NCBI GenBank assembly: GCA_019753285.1
Contig: JAIELD010000010.1
Location: 1-58,079 of the forward strand
Reading direction: 5' to 3'
DNA from: Beijerinckiaceae bacterium
GTDB taxonomy: Bacteria; Pseudomonadota; Alphaproteobacteria; Rhizobiales; Beijerinckiaceae
DNA length: 58,079 bases
Made by a program: the position numbers and the translations under genes
In this document: piece by piece, positions 34,834 through 46,911 of the stretch
Layout of the letters: the number at the start of each line of letters is the position of its first letter
Numbering within the stretch: the first letter of the stretch is position 1
The notes under the pieces: model-generated
Database searches by the model: none
Told to the model about the DNA's origin: nothing
Seen by the model: only the letters and a program-made list of their open reading frames with translations

Positions 34834-36879
34834 ATGGCAAACATGACCGGTGACGTGCGCGAGACGGTGCCAGCCGACAAGAAGCGAGGTGCATTGCTGC
34901 CGGCCGAGGCGCTCATCTGGCACAAGGTGCTGGATCACGGACTGCTCGCCGAAGGCCGTGTGACGACGGTCACGGCCGGCACCACCAGCATGGCGCTCTG
35001 CCATTTCGCGGGCGTCTATGCAGCGATGGATAATCGCTGCCCGCATCAGGGCGGACCCCTCGGTGAGGGTTCGATCGAGATCGGCATCGAGGGCAAATGC
35101 TGGCTGCGCTGCCCCTGGCATGGCTGGGACTTCGATCCGCTGACCGGCGTATCGCCCGGCGGTCATGACGACACCGGCCAGAAGACCTATCCGGTCGAGG
35201 CGCGCGAGGACGGCATCTATGTCGGCGTCGAGCCGCCAAAGGCTCACGAGCGGACTGTGAGCGACGTGATGGCGCAAACCATGGTCAATTGGGGCGTCAA
35301 ATCCGTGTTCGGCATGGTCGGCCACTCCAATCTCGGCCTTGCCGACGCGCTGCGCCTGCAGGAAGAGGCTGGCGCGCTCCGTTTTTATGGCATCAGGCAC
35401 GAGGGCGCGGCGTCCTTCGCCTGTTCCGGCTACGCCAAGCTCAGCGGCAAGCCGGCCGCCTGCCTTTCGATCGCAGGGCCAGGCGCGACCAATCTCCTCA
35501 CCGGCCTCTGGGACGCGAAGGTTGACCGCGCACCGGTGCTGGCGCTCACGGGCCAGGTCGATATACAGGTGCTCGGGCCAGGCACGTTCCAGGAGATCGA
35601 CCTTGCATCCGCCTTCCAGGCGGTTGCGAAGTTCAGCCAGACCGTGCTCACCACCTCGCGCCATGCCGAGTTGATGTCGCTTGCCGCAAAGAGCGCGCTC
35701 GTGATGCGGGACGTCTCGCACCTCATCTTCCCGGATGACGTGCAGACGCTGCCCGCACCCGAAAAATTGAAGGCCGGCACACCCGAAGGCCGCATGGGCC
35801 TCGACGACATCACACCGGCGTCCGAATCGGTCGAGCGCGCCGCCGCGATGATCAGCGCCGCGAAGCGTCCGATCATCATCGTCGGCTACGGTGCGCGCGG
35901 CCGCATGGAGCCCATCCTCGAGCTTGCGGCCCGGCTTAACGCGCCGATTCTCACAACTTTCAAGGCGAAGGGCATCATCGCCGACAGCCATCCGCATTCG
36001 GCGGGCGTGCTCGGCCGCTCCGGTACGCCGGTCGCAAGCTGGTTCATGAACGAATGCGACCTCATCGTCGCGCTCGGCTCGTCATTTTCAAAACACACCG
36101 GCATCGAACCGTCGAAACCTGTGATCCAGGTCGATTTCGACGCGATGCACCTCGGCAAATATCATCCGGTGACGCTGCCGATCTGGGGCGAGATCCGCCG
36201 CACCTGCCTCCGCCTGCTGGAGACGCTGCCTGCCGCGACCGCCGCGATCGACCAGTTGCCGGAGCTTCGGCAGCGCTGGGCGATCTGGCGTACGGAGAAG
36301 GCGGCGCGTCTCAGAGAGGATCGCGGCCGCGGCGTGTCGGCTTCAGCGGTGTTCGACTCGCTGACCCGCACCGCGCCGGAAGACGCGATCATCGCGGCCG
36401 ATGTCGGCAACAACGCGTATTCCTTCGGGCGCTATTTCGAGCCGAAGGCCAATGCCGTCCTCATGTCAGGTTATCTTGGTTCCATCGGCTTCGCATTTCC
36501 GGCCGCGATGGGAGCCTGGGCGGCGACGCAGGATTTCGCCGAGCACAAGGGCCGCAAGGTGATCTCGGTCTCGGGCGATGGCGGCTTCGGGCAATACATG
36601 GCCGAATTCACCACGGCGGTGAAATACGGCATGAACATCACGCATCTGCTGCTCAACAATTCCGAGCTCGGCAAGATCTCCAAGGAACAGCGTGCCGGGG
36701 AATGGCCGGTCTGGCAGACCTCGCTCGTGAACCCTGATTTCGCCGCCTATGCGACGCTCTGCGGTGGGCTCGGCATCCGCGTGCGACACGCTTCCGAACT
36801 TGACGCGGCGCTGCGGGAAGCGTTTGCGCATCCGGGTTCGTCGCTCGTGCAGGTCGATTGCGACGTGGATCTGGTGTGA
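34834..36879 (+). CDS. Rieske-thiamine diphosphate enzyme fusion
   Basis: 681 residues. Residues ~40-135 are a Rieske domain (RCPHQGG, RCPWHGWDFD). A complete acetolactate-synthase/pyruvate-oxidase-type enzyme follows: catalytic Glu in IRHEGAASFACSGYAK, SIAGPGATNLLTGLWDAKVD, a central domain (~350-470), and the ThDP/Mg motif GDGGFGQYMAEFTTAV ending in LLNNSELG. It probably decarboxylates or oxidises a 2-oxo acid and passes electrons through its Rieske centre, possibly to the partner encoded upstream. The closest simple analogues are pyruvate oxidase-like enzymes. The substrate is unknown. Confidence 0.85.
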   Translation: MANMTGDVRETVPADKKRGALLPAEALIWHKVLDHGLLAEGRVTTVTAGTTSMALCHFAGVYAAMDNRCPHQGGPLGEGSIEIGIEGKCWLRCPWHGWDFDPLTGVSPGGHDDTGQKTYPVEAREDGIYVGVEPPKAHERTVSDVMAQTMVNWGVKSVFGMVGHSNLGLADALRLQEEAGALRFYGIRHEGAASFACSGYAKLSGKPAACLSIAGPGATNLLTGLWDAKVDRAPVLALTGQVDIQVLGPGTFQEIDLASAFQAVAKFSQTVLTTSRHAELMSLAAKSALVMRDVSHLIFPDDVQTLPAPEKLKAGTPEGRMGLDDITPASESVERAAAMISAAKRPIIIVGYGARGRMEPILELAARLNAPILTTFKAKGIIADSHPHSAGVLGRSGTPVASWFMNECDLIVALGSSFSKHTGIEPSKPVIQVDFDAMHLGKYHPVTLPIWGEIRRTCLRLLETLPAATAAIDQLPELRQRWAIWRTEKAARLREDRGRGVSASAVFDSLTRTAPEDAIIAADVGNNAYSFGRYFEPKANAVLMSGYLGSIGFAFPAAMGAWAATQDFAEHKGRKVISVSGDGGFGQYMAEFTTAVKYGMNITHLLLNNSELGKISKEQRAGEWPVWQTSLVNPDFAAYATLCGGLGIRVRHASELDAALREAFAHPGSSLVQVDCDVDLV

Positions 36880-36887
36880 ATTTCAAA

Positions 36888-36978
36888 TGTCATCCCGGCC
36901 AAGCGAAGCGCGAGCCGGGATCCAGCACTGGACGCAGATGGATCCCGGGCCTTGGCTGACGCCTCGCCCGGGATGACA
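36888..36978. repeat. REP-like palindromic intergenic element
   Basis: Outer inverted repeat TGTCATCCCGG (36888-36898) and CCGGGATGACA (36968-36978), with a nested pair GCCGGGATCCA/TGGATCCCGGGC inside. Elements of this kind, starting GTCATCCCGG, are common between genes in Hyphomicrobiales. Located between the convergent ThDP gene and acnA, it may also end transcription from both sides. Confidence 0.7.
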
Positions 36979-37005
36979 CTTGTTTATGACAATTGCTTCA
37001 AGACA

Positions 37006-39699
<2,694 letters not shown>

Positions 39700-39975
39700 C
39701 AATGAAAGTCCTCATCATATGGGTTTGCGGCGGAATGGTTGCCGGCCTGGCCGTCTCCGCTTCGTACGGCGGAGGGCGAACAAGACGACGTCTCGAGCGG
39801 TCTCAAGCGCGCCACCCCGGGAGTGCCCAGGTCCCCTTGCCATATCGGTCGTGTCCATCGTTTCGACGGAAACGGAGCCAAATGCACGCGGCGCAAACCT
39901 GCCGTTCCTATAGAACAATTCCAAAAAGCCCGCTACATCTGAAATAACAACCGATTGGCCCGGAGTGATCACATT
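39700..39975. other. Divergent acnA/ccmA intergenic region
   Basis: 276 bases between divergent starts, with no convincing gene. It should hold both promoters. The part next to ccmA (39905-39955) is AT-richer. Confidence 0.45.
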
Positions 39976-40608
39976 TTGGCTTTGAAGCTCACCGCGACAC
40001 GCCTCAGGTGCCAGCGCGGCGAGCGTCTTCTCTTCGAGGATTGCACCCTCGCGGCGTCCGCCGGCGACATGCTGGTGCTGACAGGGCCGAATGGCGTCGG
40101 AAAATCGTCCCTGCTGCGCATTCTCGCAGGCCTGCTCGCTGCGCAGGAAGGCACGGTTGCGATCGACGCGAGCACGCTCGGGGACGAGGCTCCCGTTCAT
40201 TATCTCGGCCATCGCGACGCGCTGCGCGATGCGCTCAGCGTCGGCGAAAGCCTCGATTTCGTTCGCTCGATGCTTGGCGCGCCGGGACGAGGACTTTCCG
40301 TCGATCAAGCGCTCGACCGGCTCCGGGCGTTGCATCTTCTCTCGCTGCCGGTCGGCGTCCTCTCGGCCGGGCAGAAGCGCCGCGTCGCGCTCGCGGGGCT
40401 GCTCTGCGCGGGTCGCCCCATATGGCTGCTCGACGAGCCGACCACCGCGCTCGACGCCGATGGGCAGGCTCTTGCGGCGGGACTGTTCAGGGATCATTGC
40501 GCGGCGGGCGGCATCGTGATCGCGGCGACGCATCTGCCGCTCGGCATCGGTGCGCGCGAAATCCGGCTCGGCGGATCGCCATCCGCGCCAACTGCGAGCC
40601 CCGCCTGA
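39976..40608 (+). CDS. ccmA: CcmA, ATP-binding subunit of heme exporter
   Basis: 210 residues from TTG 39976, with GGAG about 10 bases upstream; TTG 39955 would add seven residues. ABC ATPase motifs: Walker A LTGPNGVGKSSLL, signature VLSAGQKRRVAL, Walker B PIWLLDEPTTALD, and the switch His in AATHLP. CcmA with CcmB and CcmC exports or loads heme onto CcmE for c-type cytochrome maturation. Its stop overlaps the ccmB start (TGATG). Confidence 0.92.
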   Translation: MALKLTATRLRCQRGERLLFEDCTLAASAGDMLVLTGPNGVGKSSLLRILAGLLAAQEGTVAIDASTLGDEAPVHYLGHRDALRDALSVGESLDFVRSMLGAPGRGLSVDQALDRLRALHLLSLPVGVLSAGQKRRVALAGLLCAGRPIWLLDEPTTALDADGQALAAGLFRDHCAAGGIVIAATHLPLGIGAREIRLGGSPSAPTASPA

Positions 40609-41267
40609 TGTGGGCGTTGCTGCGCCGCGATCTCAGGCTCGCCTCCCGTATCGGCGGCGGCGCGGAACTCGGGCTCGTATTCTTTCTCATTCTCGTCTCG
40701 GTCATTCCCTTCGCGATCGGTCCGGACCAGAAGCTGCTCGCCCGGCTCGCTCCCGCCATTCTCTGGGTCGCTGCGCTGCTGGCGACGCTGCTCGGGCTCG
40801 ACCGGCTTTTCCAGGCCGATGAGGATGAGGGCGTGCTCGATCAGTTTCTCATCGCCGGCTCCTCTCTCGAACTCATCGTGCTTACGAAGGCGTTTGCGCA
40901 CTGGCTGACCACGGGGCTGCCCCTGTCGCTTGCGGCGCCGCTCTTCGGATTGATGCTGGCGATCGAGCCGGAAGCGATGCTGCCCGTGATGCTGACGCTG
41001 CTCGTCGGCACGCCGGCGCTCACCCTCATCGGGACGATCGGCGCGGCGCTCACCGTCAGTCTCAGGCGCGGCGGGCTGCTCATCTCGATCCTTGTGCTGC
41101 CCTTCGCCATTCCCGTGTTGATCTTCGGCGTCTCGGCGGCAAATGCGGTGTTGGCTGGCGATCCGCTGCTCGGTGCGTCCTTCGCGTTTCTTGGCGCGCT
41201 CAGCCTGCTGATGCTGGTCGTCGGCCCTTTCGCATCGGCCGCCGCGCTGCGGTTGGCGCGCGAGTGA
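40608..41267 (+). CDS. ccmB: CcmB, membrane subunit of heme exporter
   Basis: 219 residues from ATG 40608. It starts MWALLRRDLRLASRIGGGAE and has about six hydrophobic helices, including VFFLILVSVIPFAIG, ILWVAALLATLLGL and a C-terminal LSLLMLVVGPFASAAAL; ADEDEGVLDQFLIAG is a family-conserved loop. It partners CcmA. In relatives ccmC, ccmD and ccmG follow, but here the next gene is an unrelated methyltransferase on the opposite strand, so the remaining ccm genes must be elsewhere. Confidence 0.92.
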   Translation: MWALLRRDLRLASRIGGGAELGLVFFLILVSVIPFAIGPDQKLLARLAPAILWVAALLATLLGLDRLFQADEDEGVLDQFLIAGSSLELIVLTKAFAHWLTTGLPLSLAAPLFGLMLAIEPEAMLPVMLTLLVGTPALTLIGTIGAALTVSLRRGGLLISILVLPFAIPVLIFGVSAANAVLAGDPLLGASFAFLGALSLLMLVVGPFASAAALRLARE

Positions 41268-41918
41268 TCAGCCAAGCTGCCAGACAGAGCTTTTCTTCAC
41301 CTCGGCATCCTCGAGATCGCGGGTCACCGGCACCTCATAGGTCGCAAGGTGCCGCAGCTTTGCCTTCGGCAGATAGGCCCGGCCCGGATCGCCGATGAGC
41401 ACCGTCCTGCCGCCATCCGCGAGTTCCTGAAGCCACGCGGTAAGCCGTTCTGCAAGCTCGCGATCATAGAAGATGTCGCCTGCGAGAATGATTTCCGACT
41501 CGACGGTTTCGCCGATGACGTCGCGTTGGAGCACGTCGAGGCTTACCTCGTTGAGCCTCGCATTGAGATCCATCGCCTCGATCGCGAAAGCGTCGATGTC
41601 GACGCAAACGACGCGGCTCGCGCCCGCCTTCATGGCGGCTATCCCAACGAGCCCCGAGCCCGACGCAAAATCGAGGCAGGTCCTGCCGGCGACGCGCTCC
41701 GGCTCGTCAAGAATGAACCGCGCCAGCGCTTGTCCGCCGGCCCAGGCGAAGGCCCAGAAGGGCGGCGGCAGGCCCATCTCGCCGAGTTCCTCCTCTGTGC
41801 GCTGCCAGAGCGGCACCGCCTCGCTCGCAAGGTGAAGCTTGATCTCCGGCACATGGGGCGGGCTCATGACCCGCGTCTCCGACAGGATGAAGGCGCGCCT
41901 GTTCTTGATGCCGCTCAA
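41268..41918 (-). CDS. ETF-beta-type protein lysine methyltransferase
   Basis: 216 residues from TTG 41918, which overlaps the purH stop (TTGA); ATG 41867 would lose the probably conserved FIL..TR stretch. Features: [31 protein letters not shown] (the family-specific front loop, shortened here), the SAM-binding [12 protein letters not shown], acidic [10 protein letters not shown] and the post-motif ILAGDIFYD. This matches the bacterial homologues of ETFBKMT, which methylate electron-transfer flavoprotein beta subunit. It is the last gene of the rsmB-heparinase-purH run. Confidence 0.85.
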   Translation of the reverse strand: MSGIKNRRAFILSETRVMSPPHVPEIKLHLASEAVPLWQRTEEELGEMGLPPPFWAFAWAGGQALARFILDEPERVAGRTCLDFASGSGLVGIAAMKAGASRVVCVDIDAFAIEAMDLNARLNEVSLDVLQRDVIGETVESEIILAGDIFYDRELAERLTAWLQELADGGRTVLIGDPGRAYLPKAKLRHLATYEVPVTRDLEDAEVKKSSVWQLG

Positions 41919-43543
41919 TGGCGGAAATGTCTGTAGCCGGTGAAGACCATGGCGAGGCCCGCCTTGTCGGCGGCTTCGATCACCTCATTGTCGCGCATCG
42001 AGCCGCCCGGCTGGATGACTGCCGTCGCGCCCGCCTCGGCGGCTGCGAGCAAGCCATCTGCGAAGGGAAAGAAGGCGTCCGATGCGACGACCGAGCCGGC
42101 GGCAAGCGTGCCCTCTTGCCCGGCCGCCTTCGCCGCTTCTCCTGCCTTCCAGGCGGCGATGCGCGAGGAATCGACCCGGCTCATCTGCCCTGCGCCAATG
42201 CCGACGGTCGCGCCGTCCTTCGCATAGACGATGGCGTTCGATTTCACATGCTTGGCGACCCGGAATGCGAAGCGCAGATCGGCGTATTCGCTTGGCGTCG
42301 GTGCGCGTTTCGTGACGACCTTGAGGTCCATGTCGTCGACGACCGCATTGTCCCGCGTCTGGAAGAGAAGCCCGCCCGCCACGTTGCGGACCGCGAGCCC
42401 GGCGGCGCGTGGGTCGGCTAGGCCGCCCGTCACGAGCAGGCGGAGGTTTTTCTTGGCGGCAATGATTGCAATGGCCTCGTCGCTCGCCTCCGGCGCGATG
42501 ATGACCTCCGTGAATACCTCGACGATCGCGGCTGCGGCCTCTGCGTCGAGGCGGCGGTTGAGCGCCACGATGCCGCCGAAGGCCGAGACGGGATCGCAGC
42601 GGAGCGCCGCCCGATAGGCTTCCAGCAGGCTGCGGCCTTCGGCGACACCGCAGGGGTTGGCATGCTTGATGATCGCGACGGCCGCCGTGCTGGCAGGATC
42701 GAATTCGCTGACAAGCTCGAACGCCGCATCCGTGTCGTTGACGTTGTTGTAGGAAAGCTGCTTGCCCTGGAGTTGCCGCGCGGTGGCGACGCCGGGCCGA
42801 CGCTCTGCCGTGTGGTAGAAGCCCGCCGACTGGTGCGGGTTCTCGCCATAGCGCATGGGCTCCGACAGGGTGCCGCCGACGGCCCTGAAATCGGGCGTGG
42901 CCTCGCCGAGTTGCGCCGCGAACCAGTTGGAGATCGCCGCGTCATAGGCTGCGGTGCGCGCATAGGCCTTTGCGGCGAGGGAACGGCGCAGCGCATGGCT
43001 GGTGAAGCCGCCGGTCGCATCGAGATCGGCAAGGATACGGGCATAGTCCGCGCCATCCACCACCACTGCGACGTCGTCATGGTTTTTCGCGGCGGCGCGA
43101 ATCATCGCTGGCCCGCCAATGTCGATGTTTTCTATGCAGTCTTCGAAAGGCTTGCCGGCCTGAACGGTCGCCTCGAACGGGTAGAGGTTGACCACCAGGA
43201 GGTCGATCGGCTCGATGCCGTGCGCCAGCATCGACGCCTGATGCTCGGGATTGGCGCGAATCGCCAGCAGCCCGCCATGGACGTTGGGGTGGAGGGTCTT
43301 CACCCGTCCATCCATCATTTCCGGATATCCGGTCACGTCTGCGACGTCGATCACCGGCAGGCCGGCCTCCTGCAGCGCCTTGCGCGTGCCGCCCGTCGAG
43401 AGAAGGGTGATGCCATGGTCGTGAAGCTTGCGGGCGAACGCGATGAGGCCGTTCTTGTCGGAGACGGAGATCAGCGCCCGCGTGACCCGCTTGTCGCCCT
43501 GCCCGCCGTCGCGGGACGTGGTGTGAGGCGCGGCGTGCTGCAT
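41915..43543 (-). CDS. purH: Bifunctional AICAR formyltransferase/IMP cyclohydrolase
   Basis: 542 residues. The N-terminal cyclohydrolase part has [18 protein letters not shown] and [18 protein letters not shown]. The C-terminal formyltransferase part has the catalytic Lys-His in [13 protein letters not shown], followed by [12 protein letters not shown] and [10 protein letters not shown]. It catalyses the last two steps of IMP synthesis. It lies 101 bases downstream of the heparinase-like gene and overlaps the methyltransferase start. This order is conserved in many Hyphomicrobiales. Confidence 0.96.
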   Translation of the reverse strand: MQHAAPHTTSRDGGQGDKRVTRALISVSDKNGLIAFARKLHDHGITLLSTGGTRKALQEAGLPVIDVADVTGYPEMMDGRVKTLHPNVHGGLLAIRANPEHQASMLAHGIEPIDLLVVNLYPFEATVQAGKPFEDCIENIDIGGPAMIRAAAKNHDDVAVVVDGADYARILADLDATGGFTSHALRRSLAAKAYARTAAYDAAISNWFAAQLGEATPDFRAVGGTLSEPMRYGENPHQSAGFYHTAERRPGVATARQLQGKQLSYNNVNDTDAAFELVSEFDPASTAAVAIIKHANPCGVAEGRSLLEAYRAALRCDPVSAFGGIVALNRRLDAEAAAAIVEVFTEVIIAPEASDEAIAIIAAKKNLRLLVTGGLADPRAAGLAVRNVAGGLLFQTRDNAVVDDMDLKVVTKRAPTPSEYADLRFAFRVAKHVKSNAIVYAKDGATVGIGAGQMSRVDSSRIAAWKAGEAAKAAGQEGTLAAGSVVASDAFFPFADGLLAAAEAGATAVIQPGGSMRDNEVIEAADKAGLAMVFTGYRHFRH

Positions 43544-43644
43544 GGCTGGCTTTCCAAGGTGTCGGAGGTCGAACGCGCCTTCCTATGGGCGCGCATGCGT
43601 CATGTCCAGACCAACCGAGGCAAAACGTGGCGCCATGATCAGGG

Positions 43645-45369
43645 TCAGCGCTGGAAGGTGAGCGACCAGTCGATCGCCGCGCCGGCGGCTCCAAGGCCGG
43701 CGACGACGATCTGCGCCGTGCGCTGCTGGCCCTGCCGCGTTGCGAAGAAGATGCTCTCTTCAAGATCGATCAACAGGCCGCCGGCCTCGAACACCCAGCG
43801 GTCGCGCGCCCCTGCCTCCAGCATCACGGATTTTCGGTCCTCGCTCAGCGCCGGCTTGACGCTGGGGTGGAGATGGAACCGCAGCGCAAAGGCAATGGGT
43901 TCGCCCGCGAGCTTTTTGCGGCGGCGCAACTTGCCCGGCGGCGCATCGACCAGCATGTCCTGTCCTTCGAGCCGGTCGCCGTCGTCGCCCAGCCAGAGCG
44001 AGCGCTGATGCTGCAGCCCGAACTCCTTCTCGTATCCGTCATGGCGGGCGATCAGCGTGTCCCCGCCGTCGGTCGCCTCCCGGCCATAGGTCACGTGTTT
44101 CGGCCCCGACAGTATGCGCGCCGCAACGTAGGCCTTGCTCCTGCCTGGGCTGAGGAAAGCGCAGGAGGATCGATCATCGAGCGTCAGCGTGCAATGGGCG
44201 GCTGTCGAGCGCACGAGTTGGCGCGCCACATCCTGCCCGGCGCGCGGTGCGCCGCAATTGACGAAAAGCCGCACGCCCTTCGCCGAAAACTCGAACGAGA
44301 GGCAGCCGGCATGGGCGGTCGCCGACCATTTAGCCGGCGGGATACGGCCTGCATCGACGAGCAGAGCGGATGAGCCGATCTCCAGCCGCTGATAGCCGCT
44401 GTAGCTCGCATCCTGCTGCAGGGGAGTGCGCGAGCTGCCATAGGCAAGGAGCGTCGCAAGCTGGCTCGCCTCGGTGACGCCCATGCCGTTGAACAGCGCC
44501 AGCGCCCCGTCGCCGTGCCTCAACAGCCGCAGCATCTGGATCATGCGGGCGATGGCTGATGGGATTTCCTGCGGCACTTTCAGGTTGCGGGCCGAGAAGG
44601 CCTGCTGGAGCGGCAGCAGATCGAACAAAAGGTCGATGAGGATTTGCGGGTTGCGGCTGACATGGCCACCATCGGGCAGGATTTCGCTCTCGAGGCTGGC
44701 GACGAGCTGCGATTGGACGGCTGCGCCGAGTTTCTCGCTTCGGTCGGTGCAGAGCGCGTAATAGGCGAGGCCGAGCAGCGAGGGCAGATTCTCGAGTGGG
44801 GCGACGCCGACGCGACGCTCCTTGAGAAGCACCACCGCCTGGCGATGCAGTGATTTGACGAAGTTGCGGTAGAAGGTTTCGTCCGCATCCTGAAGCAGGA
44901 GCGGCGAATGGGTCGTCCATGAAATGAGCCGGCGCAGCAGCACGGCGGGCTGCATCGAGAACCCGCCCGAAACCCGGCCGTAAAGGTCGATCCAGTCGGC
45001 GACAAGCTCCCGCGCCTTCGAGCGGGCGGCCTCCGTCTCAGCCGCTCGTGCATGGCGCAGCCAGCCGAAGCCGTGCAACTCCTCGGCGAAGGCGTAGCTC
45101 GGCGGCGTGATGTCGAAAGGCGAGCGCCCCCCGGTTTCGATGTGGCGGCCGGCGAAGGTCAGACGGCCGGCGAAGATGTCCTGCGCGATGGTGGCGTCGC
45201 TGCTGCGCAGATCCTGCGGCGCGATCAGGAGGCGGGTCGGCGTTGCGAGGCGCACGGGCACAACGAGCGTAGACAGGCGGCGGCTGCCCCGGCGGACTGC
45301 GGTCCCGGCCGTGGCGTTCGCAATCCTGATCGTCTCGAAGACGCTGCGCCGTCGAAAGTGGCCGCTCAA
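43645..45369 (-). CDS. Heparinase II/III family protein
   Basis: 574 residues. The N-terminal half is an all-helical toroid (FGWLRHARAAETEAARSKARE, LLRRLISWTTHSPLLL, shortened here), and the C-terminal beta-sandwich holds SATAHAGCLSFEFSAKGVRLFVNCG, in which a catalytic-type His-Ala-Gly appears. No signal peptide is evident. The family cleaves uronic-acid polysaccharides, but in Alphaproteobacteria it is conserved next to rsmB and purH without a proven substrate. It is probably cell-envelope related. Confidence 0.85.
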   Translation of the reverse strand: MSGHFRRRSVFETIRIANATAGTAVRRGSRRLSTLVVPVRLATPTRLLIAPQDLRSSDATIAQDIFAGRLTFAGRHIETGGRSPFDITPPSYAFAEELHGFGWLRHARAAETEAARSKARELVADWIDLYGRVSGGFSMQPAVLLRRLISWTTHSPLLLQDADETFYRNFVKSLHRQAVVLLKERRVGVAPLENLPSLLGLAYYALCTDRSEKLGAAVQSQLVASLESEILPDGGHVSRNPQILIDLLFDLLPLQQAFSARNLKVPQEIPSAIARMIQMLRLLRHGDGALALFNGMGVTEASQLATLLAYGSSRTPLQQDASYSGYQRLEIGSSALLVDAGRIPPAKWSATAHAGCLSFEFSAKGVRLFVNCGAPRAGQDVARQLVRSTAAHCTLTLDDRSSCAFLSPGRSKAYVAARILSGPKHVTYGREATDGGDTLIARHDGYEKEFGLQHQRSLWLGDDGDRLEGQDMLVDAPPGKLRRRKKLAGEPIAFALRFHLHPSVKPALSEDRKSVMLEAGARDRWVFEAGGLLIDLEESIFFATRQGQQRTAQIVVAGLGAAGAAIDWSLTFQR

Positions 45370-45462
45370 CTATCCGTGACCTTCACATATCCGGCATGCC
45401 CGGAGGGCTGATTTATTCGACGGCAGACATGGTTAAATTTGCGTTCGCTCCGGGGTGCGAAA

Positions 45463-46911
45463 TCAAGTCAATTTGAGCCGGGCGGCGTAAAATCCATCGC
45501 AGCCGGACAATCGCGCATGGTTGTCGGCGGTTATGTCGGCGAACTGGTAGGGGAGCGCGCGAAGATCGCCATCGGCGTTGAGCAGCTCCGTCATGCCGCC
45601 GACTTCGTCTGCTGCGATGGGCTGGCGCGACAGTCGAGGCTCGCGCTTCAGCAACGCCTCGATCTGCGCCTCGCTCTCGTCGCGCTCCAACGAGCACGTT
45701 GCGTAGACGAGCGTTCCGCCGGGTTTCAGGAGGGAAACAGCGCGATCGAGTATACGCTTTTGAAGCTGCACCAGCTTCAGGATGTCCTCCTGCGTCTTGG
45801 TCCAGGCTACATCCGGATGCCGGCGTATCGTGCCGGTCGAGGAGCAGGGCGCGTCGACCAGTATCGCGTCGAACGGCTCTGCCTTGAACGAAAGCGCATC
45901 GGCGACATGCGTCTCCGCTTTCAGCTTCAGGCGCGACAGGTTCTGCTCCAGCCGCGTCATGCGCTGCACCGAACGATCGACCGCGACCACCTCGGCCCCG
46001 GTGAGTGTGAGCTGCGCTGTCTTGCCGCCGGGCGCTGCGCAGAGATCGAGGACGCGCATGCCGGGTTCGGCCCGCAGCAGCCGCGCGGGTATCGCGGCGG
46101 CCGCATCCTGCACCCACCACTCGCCGTCGCTATAGCCGGGGAGCGTTGCGATGCCATCGCGATTGGTGAGCCGCAGCGAGCCGGTCGGCAGCAGAATGGC
46201 GCCGAGACGGCTCGCCCAGCCGACGGCATTGCTCTTCACTGTCAGGTCGACGGCAAGTTCGTCGGCATGCGAGGCGGCGATGCGCACCGCGCTTTCAGGG
46301 CCGTAGGTCTCGAACCAGCGCCGTGCCAGCCATTCCGGCGTATCGTCGCGCAGCGCATTGACCGATTTCAAGAACGCCTCGCGCTCGCGGGCGATGCGCC
46401 GCAGCACCGCGTTGACGAGCGAGGTGAAATGCATGCAGCGCGCATCCTCGCGCGCGAGCCTCACCGCCGTATCGACCGCCGCATGGTCCGGCACGCCGAG
46501 AAAGAGGATCTGCGCCACGCCTGAGATCAGGATCGGCTCCAGTTTCGGCGCGCCGGGCGGCAGGCCGTTCTTCAGCCGCTCGGACAGCGCCTTGCGGATG
46601 GTGCCGAGCCGCCGCATCGCGGTGGTCGCGATGGCGCGCACCAGTCCTCGATCCTGCGCCGCAAGCTCGCTCGCCTCATCGCTGCCCAGATGCGTGTCGA
46701 GCCGGTCGTCGAGAGCGAGCCGGCGCTGCACGACATCGCCAAGCACCGCGGCTGCAATGCGGCGAGCCTGAAGGCCGGGCTCCTTGTCCGGCGTGCGATG
46801 ACGGTGTTTCGGCTCGAGTTTCGCTCCGGCGGCGGGTCGGGGTCTCGGCTCAGCTCGTGGTGTGAACTTCAAATGCGGTGTCGATCTCTCGTGCTGGCTC
46901 GGGAACGGCAT
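45463..46911 (-). CDS. rsmB: 16S rRNA (cytosine-967-C5)-methyltransferase
   Basis: 482 residues from ATG 46911; the frame extends 19 codons further but inside the preceding gene. The N-terminal NusB-like domain (~70-200) is followed by a Rossmann methyltransferase: LDLCAAPGGKT (SAM), VDRSVQRM, VDAPCSSTGTIRRHPD (Cys for product release) and YATCSLERDES (catalytic Cys). It modifies C967 of 16S rRNA. It overlaps the pseudouridine synthase gene by 62 bases, so both are co-transcribed. Confidence 0.93.
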   Translation of the reverse strand: MPFPSQHERSTPHLKFTPRAEPRPRPAAGAKLEPKHRHRTPDKEPGLQARRIAAAVLGDVVQRRLALDDRLDTHLGSDEASELAAQDRGLVRAIATTAMRRLGTIRKALSERLKNGLPPGAPKLEPILISGVAQILFLGVPDHAAVDTAVRLAREDARCMHFTSLVNAVLRRIAREREAFLKSVNALRDDTPEWLARRWFETYGPESAVRIAASHADELAVDLTVKSNAVGWASRLGAILLPTGSLRLTNRDGIATLPGYSDGEWWVQDAAAAIPARLLRAEPGMRVLDLCAAPGGKTAQLTLTGAEVVAVDRSVQRMTRLEQNLSRLKLKAETHVADALSFKAEPFDAILVDAPCSSTGTIRRHPDVAWTKTQEDILKLVQLQKRILDRAVSLLKPGGTLVYATCSLERDESEAQIEALLKREPRLSRQPIAADEVGGMTELLNADGDLRALPYQFADITADNHARLSGCDGFYAARLKLT

